A stretch of DNA of 64,000 nucleotides, from positions 1 through 64,000 of the forward strand of contig NZ_AGTS01000090.1 in assembly GCF_000238595.1 (NCBI RefSeq), read 5' to 3'. This stretch comes from Acidovorax sp. NO-1. GTDB taxonomy: Bacteria; Pseudomonadota; Gammaproteobacteria; Burkholderiales; Burkholderiaceae_C. Both the position numbers and the translations under genes were made by a program. Shown in pieces: positions 35,062-44,596 of the stretch. The notes below the pieces were generated by a model. It had not been told where the DNA came from. It saw only the letters and a program-made list of their open reading frames with translations, and made no database searches. The number at the start of each line of letters is the position of its first letter. Position 1 is the stretch's first letter.

Positions 35062-36798
35062 TCAGGAAGGCCGCAACAGAATGTCCGCCATGCGTTCGCC
35101 GATAACCACCGTCGGGGCCATGGTGTTCCCAGTGCTCACGCGGGGCATGACCGAGGCATCGGCGATGGACAGGCCCTGCACGCCACGCACCGACAGCCGC
35201 CCATCTACCACGGCCATTTCGTCGCGTCCCATGGGGCAGGTGCAGCTTTCGTGGAAGTAGGTGCCAGCCGCATTGCGCAGGAAGTCTGCCATGGCCTGAG
35301 GCTTCAGCGGACCCGGCATCACCTCCCGCCGTACGAAGTCTTTCATCGCTGGCGAGTTGCCGATCTCTCTGCAAAGTTCGATGCCGCGCAGCAGCGCCTT
35401 GACATCGTCGGGGTGGCGCAGGAAGCCTCCATCCACAAGCGCCTTGTCGGTCGGGTTGGCTGAGGCCAAGGTGACGCGGCCGCGGCTCTTGGGGCTCACA
35501 AGGCCTGGCGCGATTGACCATGCGCCGACGGGCGGCTTGTACTGGGCCCCCGTCACTTCCGAGGCGTAGGGCACCTCGATCTGGAAGGGCTGCAGGTCTG
35601 GGCTGGCCAAGGCAGAATCGCTCTTCCAGAAAAAGGTGGCTTCGGCCACGTTGTTGGCAGGCGGCAGGGCGCTCTTGTATTCCCACACGCAGCCGGCCAC
35701 CAGCACGTGATCCTGGAAGTTGCGGCCCACACCCGGCAGCCGCGCCGCGACCTTGATGCCGTGACGCTTGAGTTCGGCCTCATCGCCGATGCCCGACAGC
35801 ATCAGGATCTTGGGGGTGTTGATGGCCCCAGCGCACAGCACCACGCGCTTTGTGGCATTCACTGTGTGCAGGCGCCCCTCGCGCATGAAGCTTACGCCCT
35901 TGACGCGGCTGCCGTCCATCACCAACTGCTGCACTTCGGCGCCGATCAGCAGGGTCAGATTGGGCCGTCCCATCGCAGGGTACAGGTAGTCCATGGGCAG
36001 GTTCCGTCGTCGACCGTCACGGATGCGCAGGTTGGCAATGGCCACGCCGCCAGCGCCTTCCATCATGGCGCCATTCTGGTCCTCGAAGCGCGGGATGCCC
36101 AGGGCTGCGGCCGCCTCCACCATCGCCGGGGCGACGGGGTTGGGGTTGCGTGCCGGCTCCACCCACAGCCGACCACCCCGTCCGCGCCTGGCCGCGTCGG
36201 GCGCGCCCTGCCAATCCTCGATACGGCGGTAAATCTCCAGCACACGCTCGTAGCGCCAGCCTTCGTCGCCAGTTTCAGCGGCCCAGAAGTCGAAGTCATT
36301 GCGATGACCACGCGCCCAGACGGTGGCGTTGATCGACGAGCCGCCGCCCAGCACCTTGCCCATGGGCAGGATCAGCGCGCGCTGGTTCACCGCTGGACTG
36401 GGCTGGGCGATGTAGCCCCAGTCGCGCTCGCTGCCGATGTTGGTGGGCCACTGCGCTGGTTCGAGCACCGCTGGCACTTGGTCACTGCCGCCGGCCTCAA
36501 GCAGCAGCACCCTGGCGTCGCTTTCGGCAGCCAGGCGGCCAGCCACGACGGCGCCCCCGCTACCGGAGCCGATCACGATGACGTCGTATTCGGCCTGCAG
36601 GGCGCGGGCGTTGGCCTGCTGCAAGGCGGCGGCCTCCGCGCCTTGCTGCGCGATGGCCTCGGCGGCAGAGAGCCCGACGCCGCTGGCCAACGCGAGATGC
36701 AGAAAGCGGCGGCGGTCCAGCCGCCCGTGGTAGAGCGCTGCTTCGAGAGCGTTCAGTCTGTCGCCCTGGGACAGGGCAATGCTGCGAGGAAGTTTCAT
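35062..36798 (-). CDS. GMC family FAD-dependent alcohol oxidoreductase
   Basis: A 578-residue glucose-methanol-choline oxidoreductase. The N-terminus carries a twin-arginine export motif (DRRRFLHLALASG, about 28-40), so the enzyme probably works in the periplasm. The FAD-binding VIGSGSGGAVVAGRLA (76-90) and LLLEAGG follow, then GKVLGGGSSINATVWARG and the C-terminal GTYFHESCTCPMG with the catalytic His and STGNTMAPTVVIGERMAD. It oxidizes a primary alcohol to the aldehyde. Cotranscribed with an aldehyde dehydrogenase (35-bp gap), it suggests a two-step alcohol-to-acid conversion. The ATG at 36798 follows AGGAG. Confidence 0.88.
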   Translation of the reverse strand: MKLPRSIALSQGDRLNALEAALYHGRLDRRRFLHLALASGVGLSAAEAIAQQGAEAAALQQANARALQAEYDVIVIGSGSGGAVVAGRLAAESDARVLLLEAGGSDQVPAVLEPAQWPTNIGSERDWGYIAQPSPAVNQRALILPMGKVLGGGSSINATVWARGHRNDFDFWAAETGDEGWRYERVLEIYRRIEDWQGAPDAARRGRGGRLWVEPARNPNPVAPAMVEAAAALGIPRFEDQNGAMMEGAGGVAIANLRIRDGRRRNLPMDYLYPAMGRPNLTLLIGAEVQQLVMDGSRVKGVSFMREGRLHTVNATKRVVLCAGAINTPKILMLSGIGDEAELKRHGIKVAARLPGVGRNFQDHVLVAGCVWEYKSALPPANNVAEATFFWKSDSALASPDLQPFQIEVPYASEVTGAQYKPPVGAWSIAPGLVSPKSRGRVTLASANPTDKALVDGGFLRHPDDVKALLRGIELCREIGNSPAMKDFVRREVMPGPLKPQAMADFLRNAAGTYFHESCTCPMGRDEMAVVDGRLSVRGVQGLSIADASVMPRVSTGNTMAPTVVIGERMADILLRPS

Positions 36799-36833
36799 AG
36801 GTGTGTCTCCTGGAAATCGTTCTACTGCGAAGG

Positions 36834-38300
36834 TCAGAAGGGGTACTGGATGCCCTGCTCCATCACGCTGACCCACTGCGTCTGAGTGAATTCGTCGAGG
36901 TTGACGGGGCCACCAAATCGTCCGCCGTTGCCCGAGGCGCCCATGCCGCCGAAGGGCACGTGGAATTCGTTATTCACCGTCTGATCGTTGATGTGGACCA
37001 TGCCGCTATGCAGTCGCCGCGCCAGGGCAAGGCCGCGTGACACCTGTCGCGTGTGGATAGCCGCCGCCAGCCCGTAGGGCGAGCTGTTGACCAGCGCCAC
37101 TGCCTCGTCGTCGGTGTCGAAGACGGTGATCGGGGCCACCGGGCCGAAGATCTCCTCGGTGAAAGCCTGCATCTGCGGCGTGACGCCTTCGAGCACCGTG
37201 GGCCAGTAGTACAGCCCTTCCCGTCGCGCGCCGGCCAGGGCGTGGGCACCTCCGTCGATGGCGTCCTGCACGATTCGTTCCACGCGCGTCGCCTGCTTGT
37301 CGTTGATCAGTGGGCCCAGGTGCGCCGGGCCCGCGTGCGGGTCACCCACGTGCAGCCGCCTCGCCCGCTCAGCCAGCAGTTGGCCGTAGCGTGCAGCCAC
37401 GCTGCGATGCACCAAGTGGCGGCCAGCCTGCATGCAGATCTGACCCTGGTGCAGGAATGCGCCCCAGGCGCCGCTGGAGCTGGCGGCCTCCAGGTCGGCG
37501 TCGTCCAGAACCACCAGCGCGTTGTTGCCGCCCAGCTCCAACACGCACTTCTTCAGCAGTCCGCCGCAGACCTGGCCGATGCTACGGCCAACGGCGGTGG
37601 AGCCGGTGAAGGAGATCATGTTCACCAGGGCATGCCGCACCACCGCGTCACCCGTTTCGGGACCGCCCGGCAACACCTGAAGCACCCCCTCAGGCAGACC
37701 CGCATCCGCGAACAGCTGGGCGATCAATGCCCCGCCGATCACCGCTGTCTGCACGTCAGGCTTGAGCAGCACCGCATTACCAAGCGCCAGTGCCGGAGCC
37801 ACCGAGCGCATGGCCAGCAGCAATGGGAAGTTCCATGGCGAGATCACGCCCACTGTGCCGATGGGCACTCGGTGCCAGTAGTTCGTGCGCCCCGGCAGGC
37901 TGGAAGGAAAGATCTGTCCCACCGGCTGCATGGGCAGTGCGGCGCACATGGACAATTGCTCGCGCGTGGCCTGCAGTTCCCAGCCGGCCTTGGGCCCTAT
38001 GGAACCGGCTTCACGCACGTTCCAGTGTTGGAACTCGTCGGCCCGCTCGGCCAGCAGTTGCTCCGCGCGGCGCAGCACGGCGGCGCGCTGGTCGAAGGGG
38101 GTGGCGGCCCAGGCGGGCTGGACGGCGGCGGCCCGTTGGGCGGCGCGGTCCACGTCGCGCGCGTCGGCCAGGCCGATCTCGCCCAGCACCTCGCCAGTGG
38201 CGGGTTCTTTTATCAGGGTGGTGCCGCCCTGGGCGGTTTCCCAACCATGAACGTAGATGCGCTGATGCCAGGCGGGCTGGCTAGCGATGGTGGTTGTCAT
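36834..38300 (-). CDS. NAD-dependent aldehyde dehydrogenase (benzaldehyde/vanillin type)
   Basis: A 488-residue ALDH-superfamily enzyme with SPWNFPLLLA (154-163), the FTGSTAVGRSIG nucleotide-binding turn, general base Glu255 in LELGGNN and nucleophile Cys289 in HQGQICMQAGR. The EIFGPVAPI and VPFGGMGASGNGGR motifs complete the domain. The sequence style is closest to benzaldehyde, salicylaldehyde or vanillin dehydrogenases (inference). It is the first gene of the ALDH-GMC operon and has a sigma-54 promoter 61 bp upstream. Confidence 0.9.
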   Translation of the reverse strand: MTTTIASQPAWHQRIYVHGWETAQGGTTLIKEPATGEVLGEIGLADARDVDRAAQRAAAVQPAWAATPFDQRAAVLRRAEQLLAERADEFQHWNVREAGSIGPKAGWELQATREQLSMCAALPMQPVGQIFPSSLPGRTNYWHRVPIGTVGVISPWNFPLLLAMRSVAPALALGNAVLLKPDVQTAVIGGALIAQLFADAGLPEGVLQVLPGGPETGDAVVRHALVNMISFTGSTAVGRSIGQVCGGLLKKCVLELGGNNALVVLDDADLEAASSSGAWGAFLHQGQICMQAGRHLVHRSVAARYGQLLAERARRLHVGDPHAGPAHLGPLINDKQATRVERIVQDAIDGGAHALAGARREGLYYWPTVLEGVTPQMQAFTEEIFGPVAPITVFDTDDEAVALVNSSPYGLAAAIHTRQVSRGLALARRLHSGMVHINDQTVNNEFHVPFGGMGASGNGGRFGGPVNLDEFTQTQWVSVMEQGIQYPF

Positions 38301-38360
38301 GCAATGTCTCCGGTGACGTTGAGGTTGCCGACGGTTCGAGCCGTCGGTCTCCTGCTTCCC

Positions 38361-38375
38361 GCAAACCCCATACCA
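38361..38375 (-). promoter_or_regulatory. Sigma-54 (-24/-12) promoter of the ALDH-GMC operon
   Basis: On the minus strand TGGTATGGGGTTTGC matches the sigma-54 pattern TGG...TTGC with the invariant GG and GC exactly 10 bp apart. It lies 61 bp upstream of the ALDH ATG and faces it. The divergent AcoR-type activator and two dyads at 38454-38491 complete the enhancer arrangement. Confidence 0.7.
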
Positions 38376-38453
38376 GACCGGGCACGGTTGGCTCCTTGCA
38401 GCATCTTTCCCTCGGAAACGCCCGAAACAGACGCGGGAAGCCAGCAGGATCAC

Positions 38454-38491
38454 CGTCTCAATTCGAGACGATTCCGTCTCAAAGCTAGACG
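38454..38491. promoter_or_regulatory. Two upstream activator sites for the sigma-54 activator
   Basis: CGTCTCAATTCGAGACG (38454-38470, perfect 6-bp arms) and CGTCTCAAAGCTAGACG (38475-38491, one mismatch) are paired dyads whose starts are 21 bp apart, two helical turns. They lie about 80-115 bp upstream of the sigma-54 promoter, the expected enhancer distance, and about 100 bp before the activator gene. Confidence 0.75.
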
Positions 38492-38588
38492 ACGTGCCAG
38501 CCCAGGCACCGCGCGCGTCAGGACATCCCCGATTGACGCTGCATCCACGGCGCCTCAGACTTTCCGATTGCCATCCGCTTTCTCGCCT

Positions 38589-40505
38589 ATGTCCGTTGCC
38601 ACCGGTGCCATCACGAGCTATCGCCCAGAAGCCATCTGGAGCGCCCGCCGCGCCTTTTTCGATGAAGGCAGGGCGCCGCAAGGTGTCGTACATGAAGGCG
38701 TGCTGCGTTCCTGGGTGCACTGCTGCGAGATCGGCCGTTCGGTGGACGAGCCGGTGGAGTTTCAGCCAGTGGAACGTGCGCGCATTGCGCATCTGCTGGG
38801 TGCACATGCCGAGTTGTTGGACGCCGCACGCCCCGAACTGACGGACCTTGCAGCCTCGGTGGCCGATGCAGGCTATGCGGTGCTACTGACTGACCGCCAC
38901 GGCAACGCACTGGCAGTGGATGGTGCCATCGCCCAGCGCAGCGTGCCGTTGCGGCAGGCCTTCCGCGCGGGCGTAGACCTCTCCGAATCGGCCATCGGCA
39001 CCACCGCGATGGCTGTAGCGATCCGCGAGGCACAGCCCGTGCGCGTGCTGGGCCCCGAGCACTTCCACACCGAGACGCAGATCTTTCACTGCAGCGCGGC
39101 TCCCGTGTTCGACCCGCAGGGCGAGGTGATCGGGTCCATTGACGTCAGCCGCGATATGCCGGGCTTGGTGGACAGCACTTTGTGGCTGGCGGCGCGTTGC
39201 GCCCATCGCATCGAGCGGCGGCTGTTTCAGCGTGTGCCCGCACTGGTACACGTGGAGATCGATGCTGGCGGCGGTGCTACCTTGCCCGCAGGCAGCGGCG
39301 CCTGGCTGGCGTTTGGTGATGGCGGTGAGTTGCTGGCAGCCAACCGGCCGGCGCGGCACCTGTTGGGCCTGTCACCCGGCCCACTGGCGGTGCTGGATTT
39401 CGAGCAACTCTTCAGTGAGCGCTTCGGTGCTTGGGTGTCGGCGTTGCGCTGCTCTGGGCATGGCGCTGCGATGCGTTTGGCCGAAGGTGTGCGCCTGCGT
39501 GCGATGACTCTGGAGGACGCCAGGGCGTCTGCACGAGCCACCCGCCAGCCAGCGCGGGCTACCCCGTTGCCAGCGAAGCCCATTCTGGGCGACGATCGGT
39601 TGGCTCGCGCCTTTGAACGCACGCTGCGTGTAGCCGAGTCCGGCTTGCCGGTGCTGATCACTGGTGAAACCGGCACTGGTAAGGAGGTGGTGGCCCGTGG
39701 CCTGCATGCCGGTGGCACGAGAGCCGGAGGGCCTTTTATTGCCCTTAACTGTGCAGCCATACCCGCCGAATTGCTGGCCGGCGAGTTGTTCGGCCACGTG
39801 GAGGGGGCCTTCACCGGTGCCCGTCGTGGCGGCGCGCCGGGCAAGATCGAGGCAGCCCATGGTGGCACGCTGTTCCTGGACGAGATCGGCGATATGCCCC
39901 TGCCGCTACAGGCCTCGCTGCTGCGCGTACTGGATAGCGCCGAAGTGGTGCGCCTGGGATGCACGCGGATGCGGCCAGTGGATTTGCAGATCGTCTGCGC
40001 CACCCACCGCAGCCTGCCGGCGCTGGTGACCCAAGGCCTGTTCCGCGAGGACCTGATGTACCGGGTATCCGGCCATACGCTGCACTTGATGCCGTTGCGC
40101 GAGCGGCAGGACTTTGACACCATCCTGGATACCCTGCTGCTGCGTTTGGGCGCAGAACCTTGCCGCATACCGCCCAGCGTACGGGCTCAGTTGCGCACTT
40201 GGCGTTGGCCTGGCAACGTGCGCGAACTCGCGCATGCGGTCCAGCGGGCGCTGGCGTTGGCCTCGATGAATGCAGACCTGACCCTTGACGATTTCGGGGG
40301 GCATCTCTTGACTGCGTCGCCCAGCGCCGATGCCACCAGCGGTAGTGTGCTGCAGCAACTCACTCGCCAAGCCATCGAGCAGGCCCTGCAGCAGACTGGC
40401 GGCAGCGTTACCCAGGCGGCACGGCTGTTGGGCATCGGCCGTGCCACGTTATACCGCCGCCTGAGACGCGCAGATTCGGGCAATGTGCCGGGAGTCAGAA
40501 GCTGA
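38589..40505 (+). CDS. AcoR-type sigma-54-dependent transcriptional activator
   Basis: A 638-residue enhancer-binding protein. An N-terminal GAF-containing sensor (about 1-310; GTTAMAVAIREAQPVRVLGPEHF) is followed by an AAA+ domain with Walker A GETGTGKE, the sigma-54-contacting GAFTGA loop, GGTLFLDEIGDMPL and RWPGNVRELAHAV. A Fis-type HTH ends the protein (VTQAARLLGIGRATLYRRLRR). It probably senses an aromatic or short-chain inducer and drives the divergent ALDH-GMC operon through 38361 and 38454. The ATG at 38589 is the first start past the UAS; a longer in-frame opening upstream would cross the ALDH gene antisense. Its 3' end overlaps ompW by 11 bp. Confidence 0.9.
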   Translation: MSVATGAITSYRPEAIWSARRAFFDEGRAPQGVVHEGVLRSWVHCCEIGRSVDEPVEFQPVERARIAHLLGAHAELLDAARPELTDLAASVADAGYAVLLTDRHGNALAVDGAIAQRSVPLRQAFRAGVDLSESAIGTTAMAVAIREAQPVRVLGPEHFHTETQIFHCSAAPVFDPQGEVIGSIDVSRDMPGLVDSTLWLAARCAHRIERRLFQRVPALVHVEIDAGGGATLPAGSGAWLAFGDGGELLAANRPARHLLGLSPGPLAVLDFEQLFSERFGAWVSALRCSGHGAAMRLAEGVRLRAMTLEDARASARATRQPARATPLPAKPILGDDRLARAFERTLRVAESGLPVLITGETGTGKEVVARGLHAGGTRAGGPFIALNCAAIPAELLAGELFGHVEGAFTGARRGGAPGKIEAAHGGTLFLDEIGDMPLPLQASLLRVLDSAEVVRLGCTRMRPVDLQIVCATHRSLPALVTQGLFREDLMYRVSGHTLHLMPLRERQDFDTILDTLLLRLGAEPCRIPPSVRAQLRTWRWPGNVRELAHAVQRALALASMNADLTLDDFGGHLLTASPSADATSGSVLQQLTRQAIEQALQQTGGSVTQAARLLGIGRATLYRRLRRADSGNVPGVRS

Positions 40506-41169
40506 AATGCAGGCCGGCGTGCACCACCACGGGGTCAAGGGTGCTGCGGGCACGCACCGGCGGACCGCCTGCGGCTGGCAGCGTGCCGGTGGCCGTCGTC
40601 TTGAGGAGTATCTTTTTGACATCGACGAACACCCCCCACCTCGGGCCGAGTGGAAACTCTACGCCCGCCTGCAGCGCAGAGCCCCAGCCACTCCTGGCAT
40701 CCAGTCCCTGGATGGCGCCGTCGCGCGACTCCAGGACCCGGTAATAGACTGCCCCGGCACCGGCGTAAGGACGGATGCTTCCGGCCGCACCCCATCGGTA
40801 CTGCATCGCCAGCACCAGTGGCCCGTACTTGATCTCGCCGAAGCGGCCAGCGCTCGCGACAGTGCCGGTGCCGTCGATGCGGCTGGTGGGCGGCACGCCC
40901 AACGTGGCCGAGGCCGACCAGTGAGGTGTCAATGCGTATCCGACCTCAAGCGCCGCCGTGGTGCTGTCCGATGCCTTTGCTCCGGCGCCGCTTACCGGTT
41001 GGCCTGCCAATGTGAGAGCCGAATGATCGTGGAATGTGACTCTAGCGGCGCCGACATGCAGCCACCAGCGGGCTTCTTCGGTGTCGGCGGCTGTGGCGGC
41101 GGTCGTGACGAGAGCGAAGGCGGCCAACGCCGCAAATCGCTTCTTTCGGTGATGCCTGGGTAGATTCAT
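40495..41169 (-). CDS. OmpW family outer-membrane protein
   Basis: A 224-residue small beta-barrel with a signal peptide (RFAALAAFALVTTAATAADTEE). It has alternating strands, a LEVGYALTPHWSASATLGVPP segment and a C-terminal Phe (GLHFSF) typical of outer-membrane barrels. OmpW proteins form narrow channels for small hydrophobic compounds, which fits the nearby oxidation and esterase genes. The 3' ends of this gene and the AcoR-type activator overlap by 11 bp on opposite strands. Confidence 0.88.
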   Translation of the reverse strand: MNLPRHHRKKRFAALAAFALVTTAATAADTEEARWWLHVGAARVTFHDHSALTLAGQPVSGAGAKASDSTTAALEVGYALTPHWSASATLGVPPTSRIDGTGTVASAGRFGEIKYGPLVLAMQYRWGAAGSIRPYAGAGAVYYRVLESRDGAIQGLDARSGWGSALQAGVEFPLGPRWGVFVDVKKILLKTTATGTLPAAGGPPVRARSTLDPVVVHAGLHFSF

Positions 41170-41350
41170 GCACTTGTCTCCTTGCTTCGGCTGTCATGTG
41201 TGGTTGCCGCATTGCGGCACGACCATGGTTCCGGGTCGCGGCTGCCATCGCAATCGCTTGCGCGCCGGCGAGAGCGGAAATGCGCAAGGCGATCATCAGG
41301 ATATGAACTCTGGTCGCGTACAGCGCCGATGAGCAGAAGCCCCGAACACC

Positions 41351-42352
41351 ATGCCATCCTTCGCTTTGCCGCAGTTTCTTTTCGCTGGTCTCGACTTCCG
41401 CCATGGTCGACTTTTCGACACGCGTGATGCGGGTGAAGCGCAGACCCGGCTTGGTCAGGTCTTCAGTCCCCATGCCTTGCGCGTGCTCGATGACGGCGCC
41501 CGCTTTCATGCCTGGGCGGACCACCTGCCATTTGGTTCGCTGTCGTTGAATCGGCTGGCTTGGCAGGCGCCGGTGGCTGTGGACCCCGGCGCATTGCTCG
41601 ACTACTACCTGCTTTGCTTTCCATTGGCCGGCCACATCGAGTACCGGCATGGCCGTGAATTGCGGCGAGCTGGCCCTGGAGACCTTGCAGTCGTGGGCGG
41701 CGGAGAGCGCTTCCACTTCACGGCGGCAGTCGGCTACGAGCAACTCGTCCTGCGTATTGAGCGACAGGCTGTGGAAACCGCCTGGACGGCGCTTGCCGGA
41801 ACCGTCCCGCGAGCGCCGATCTGCTTCTACAACCCCGATTCGGAGTGGACAGTCAGCGCGCTTGCCCCTGCGCTGGGACTTTTGACGGGCGCCCTTCGTG
41901 GGGAATTCGATGGCACAGCACTTCGGCACCTGGACGTGCGGTTGCAAGATCTCTTGCTGACCACATTGCTGCTACAGCATCCCCATTCAGCAAGACCGAC
42001 GGCGATACAGTCCGTCCGCTCAAACCCGGCCTGCTTGCGCAAGGCCAAGGCTTTCTTGCTGGAACGCCTGGAGGAACCGATGTCGCTGATCAGGCTGTCG
42101 GAAGGCATAGGCGTACCAGGACGAACCCTGCAGGCCGCATTCCAGGCCAGCGACGGGCTGGGGCCCATGCAATGGCTGCGCGCGCGGCGGCTGGAAGGCG
42201 TCCGCGCCGCGCTGTTGGAAAAAAATGGGGCGCCGCCCCGTGTGGCGGCGACGGCCTTGCGTTTTGGCTTCACCCACCTGGGCGAATTTACGCAGCACTA
42301 TCGCCGGGCCTTCGGTGAAACGCCCAGCCAAACCTTGGGGCGACGCACCTGA
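41351..42352 (+). CDS. AraC family transcriptional regulator (AraC_binding_2 type)
   Basis: A 333-residue regulator with a cupin-like N-terminal half (LDYYLLCFPLAGHIEYRHGRELRRAGPGDLAVVGGGERFHF) as in XylS/AlkS-like proteins. The C-terminal double HTH (MSLIRLSEGIGVPGRTLQAAFQ ... ATALRFGFTHLGEFTQHYRRAFGETPSQTL) is canonical. It is divergent from ompW and its stop abuts the convergent carboxylesterase, so it may control one or both. Confidence 0.88.
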   Translation: MPSFALPQFLFAGLDFRHGRLFDTRDAGEAQTRLGQVFSPHALRVLDDGARFHAWADHLPFGSLSLNRLAWQAPVAVDPGALLDYYLLCFPLAGHIEYRHGRELRRAGPGDLAVVGGGERFHFTAAVGYEQLVLRIERQAVETAWTALAGTVPRAPICFYNPDSEWTVSALAPALGLLTGALRGEFDGTALRHLDVRLQDLLLTTLLLQHPHSARPTAIQSVRSNPACLRKAKAFLLERLEEPMSLIRLSEGIGVPGRTLQAAFQASDGLGPMQWLRARRLEGVRAALLEKNGAPPRVAATALRFGFTHLGEFTQHYRRAFGETPSQTLGRRT

Positions 42353-44134
42353 TCAGACCTCCACACTGGGCCGAAAGGCTGTGGCAGGCAGATGGCAGCC
42401 GAATTCAGTGCACCAGCGCGCATACTCGGCTTCATCGCCATGACCTGCGAACAGAGGATTCCACAAGAATGTCCGCGCATAGACCCGGCAGCGCGCGGTC
42501 CCATCCTGTAGCTCCGGTGTTGTGTGCAGGGCATGCTTGAGTTGATCGATTTCCTGTCTCACTTCGGCCATGCGCCAGCCGCCTGCAGCGGGGCTGTCCC
42601 AGATCAGGCTGCGCCCCGAATCGAGCGTGCGTGCAAGCCAGGCGGTGCCGTCAGGCAGTGCAGGGTGGCCCGTGCGCGCAAAGGACGTCCAGGCGTCGCC
42701 CATCGCATGGGCCAGTGCCGAACGGGCCGTGCGGTTGAATGGGGTATTGATCTTGAAGACGTCCAATTCGCCGGCGATGTCCCGGAAGGGGAAAGCCATT
42801 TCCATGCCGTGCGCTGCGCCGAGCAGCAGGTCCGGCCGCACGAATGGGAGGGCGAGTACCTCATCCCAGTCGAAGCGATACGTCCAGACCTGGGCATGTC
42901 CACCGACCAGCATGGCATCCGCCGACCCATCAACGTGCATTGCCTGCCATGCCTGAGATAGAAAGCCCGACTCGGTCAGGTATGCCGCACGATCGCGTAG
43001 CAGCGGCAATCCGCCGGGCAGCAGGTGCACATGCTCTGGCTTGTCAGCGAGAAAGGTCCTGTACTCGTCTCGGTTGTTGCCCAGAATGACGGGGACGCGG
43101 TTCCATCGACCGGAGCGGAAGACCTCGGACAAAGGTTCGCGAGGGAGAACCACACCGTCGCGCACAGGGCGGGGCGCAAGATAGATGCCCGCGGTGCCAG
43201 GGCGGAATACGCTGAGCAGTTGATTGGGTGTGAGGCTGCGCAGCCAGTCCGCCGTGGCCCGGGCCGTCCCCGCAGCTGGACCGCCAAACCGTCTGCGTAG
43301 CCGGTTTTCCACTTCGCGAGCGCTGGTCCGATGGCTTTCCAGTGGCGCATTTGTGGCGTAGCTCGCCTGCGTTTCACTGAAGGTTTCGGTGACTGGCGAT
43401 TGCGCGATGGCTCGGTGGAACAAACCCGCCGCCAGCGGGCTTGCCAGTAGCGTCAGCACGTTCTGGCCGCCGGCTGACTCTCCGAAGATCGTGACGCAAT
43501 CCGGTTCCCCGCCGAAGGCCGCAATGTTCTGTCGTACCCATTGGAGAGCCAGAATCAGGTCCAGGGTGCCGAAGTTGCCTGATCGCTCCTCTTGCGTGGC
43601 ATCGTCGGCTTCAGCGAGATCGGGGTGACGAAACCAGCCCAGCACTCCAAGCCGATAGTTGACGGTGACGACAACCAGTCCATCCCGCGCGGCGAGATTA
43701 CGGATCGCGTCGTAGCTGGCGGAAGTGCCTACTGCGTTGCCGCCGCCGTGGATCCACACCATCACAGGCCGACGTTCGGTGCCCTGGGGCACCTCCTCAG
43801 GCAGCCAAGGAGGGGCGAAGACGTTGAGGTGCAAGCAATCTTCGTCCCCAACGATCTGGCCATGTATGCGCTTTGGCAGCGGGGCCAGCAGTCCCGCGTA
43901 CTGTGGTGCCATCGGTCCATGGGCGAGCGCTTCGCGTACCCCTTGCCAGGGTGCTGCAGCACGCGGGGCTCTCCACCGCAGCGCTCCCACCGGGGCCGTT
44001 GCATATGGGATGCCTCGCCAAGCGTGGATGTTCTCAGGCTCCATGCTGCCAATCACTTCGCCCATCACGAGCTTTCTGCGTGTGGCGGGGTGTGCGCCGC
44101 GTGCCCTTTTGTTCTGAATCGATGACTGTTCCAT
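42353..44134 (-). CDS. Type-B carboxylesterase/lipase
   Basis: A 593-residue alpha/beta hydrolase of the carboxylesterase type B (PnbA/cholinesterase-like) family. It shows WRGIPYATAPVGALRWRAP, DEDCLHLNVFAP, the oxyanion HGGG (129-132) and the nucleophile elbow GESAGG with Ser220. LLGAAHGMEMAFPF carries the catalytic His. No signal peptide is seen. It likely hydrolyses aromatic or aliphatic esters. The ATG at 44134 is chosen; a GTG 13 codons upstream is possible. Confidence 0.85.
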   Translation of the reverse strand: MEQSSIQNKRARGAHPATRRKLVMGEVIGSMEPENIHAWRGIPYATAPVGALRWRAPRAAAPWQGVREALAHGPMAPQYAGLLAPLPKRIHGQIVGDEDCLHLNVFAPPWLPEEVPQGTERRPVMVWIHGGGNAVGTSASYDAIRNLAARDGLVVVTVNYRLGVLGWFRHPDLAEADDATQEERSGNFGTLDLILALQWVRQNIAAFGGEPDCVTIFGESAGGQNVLTLLASPLAAGLFHRAIAQSPVTETFSETQASYATNAPLESHRTSAREVENRLRRRFGGPAAGTARATADWLRSLTPNQLLSVFRPGTAGIYLAPRPVRDGVVLPREPLSEVFRSGRWNRVPVILGNNRDEYRTFLADKPEHVHLLPGGLPLLRDRAAYLTESGFLSQAWQAMHVDGSADAMLVGGHAQVWTYRFDWDEVLALPFVRPDLLLGAAHGMEMAFPFRDIAGELDVFKINTPFNRTARSALAHAMGDAWTSFARTGHPALPDGTAWLARTLDSGRSLIWDSPAAGGWRMAEVRQEIDQLKHALHTTPELQDGTARCRVYARTFLWNPLFAGHGDEAEYARWCTEFGCHLPATAFRPSVEV

Positions 44135-44173
44135 GTGCCCGGACGTTGATGTGTTGAGGTAGAGATGGTTCAC

Positions 44174-44596
44174 GCTCTACCCAGGCGATGGCAATCGCTG
44201 TTGCGCAGAAATTACGGAATCACGCAGCTTTGGTTGGAAGTGGTGCCCTGGAGCGTCGAACAGCTCGGTGCTATTACCCCTCGGCGTGCACTCATTCACC
44301 GAGGATCCCGTTTTGCGATGGCACCGTATTTGCCGACCAGCGCTGCACAGCACCCTCCTTCTCGCCCCGTTGGCCAAGCCGACGACTCGCTGATGAACCA
44401 GACCATCGCGCTGCTGGATAGGGTGCTACGCCAGCAGTTGGGTCCGTTCGAGCTGGAGGTAATGGCGGGGGGGCATCGGTTTGCCGGGCAATTTGCTGGA
44501 TGAATGGCACATATCTCCACTCCAGTTCGCCTTAACCGGTGCAAATGTGAGTGACCCCGGCCATAGCTCCGCTACGAACGTCGGTTGCACTGTCGA
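44174..44596. other. Gene-free region with left copy of a 66-bp direct repeat
   Basis: No convincing gene. The stretch 44403-44468 matches 48189-48254 at 60 of 66 bases in the same orientation. Both read IALLD, R or K, VLRQQLG, then FELEV in one frame, suggesting two fragments of one small gene that I do not recognise. The copies bracket the tannase-AraC-transposase segment. Confidence 0.6.

Noticed and set aside
44165-44503. Small rightward frame of 112 codons beside the carboxylesterase
   Set aside because: It begins in the esterase promoter region, lacks a ribosome site, and only its last 25 codons show a repeat-related pattern; it is called a fragment, not a gene.
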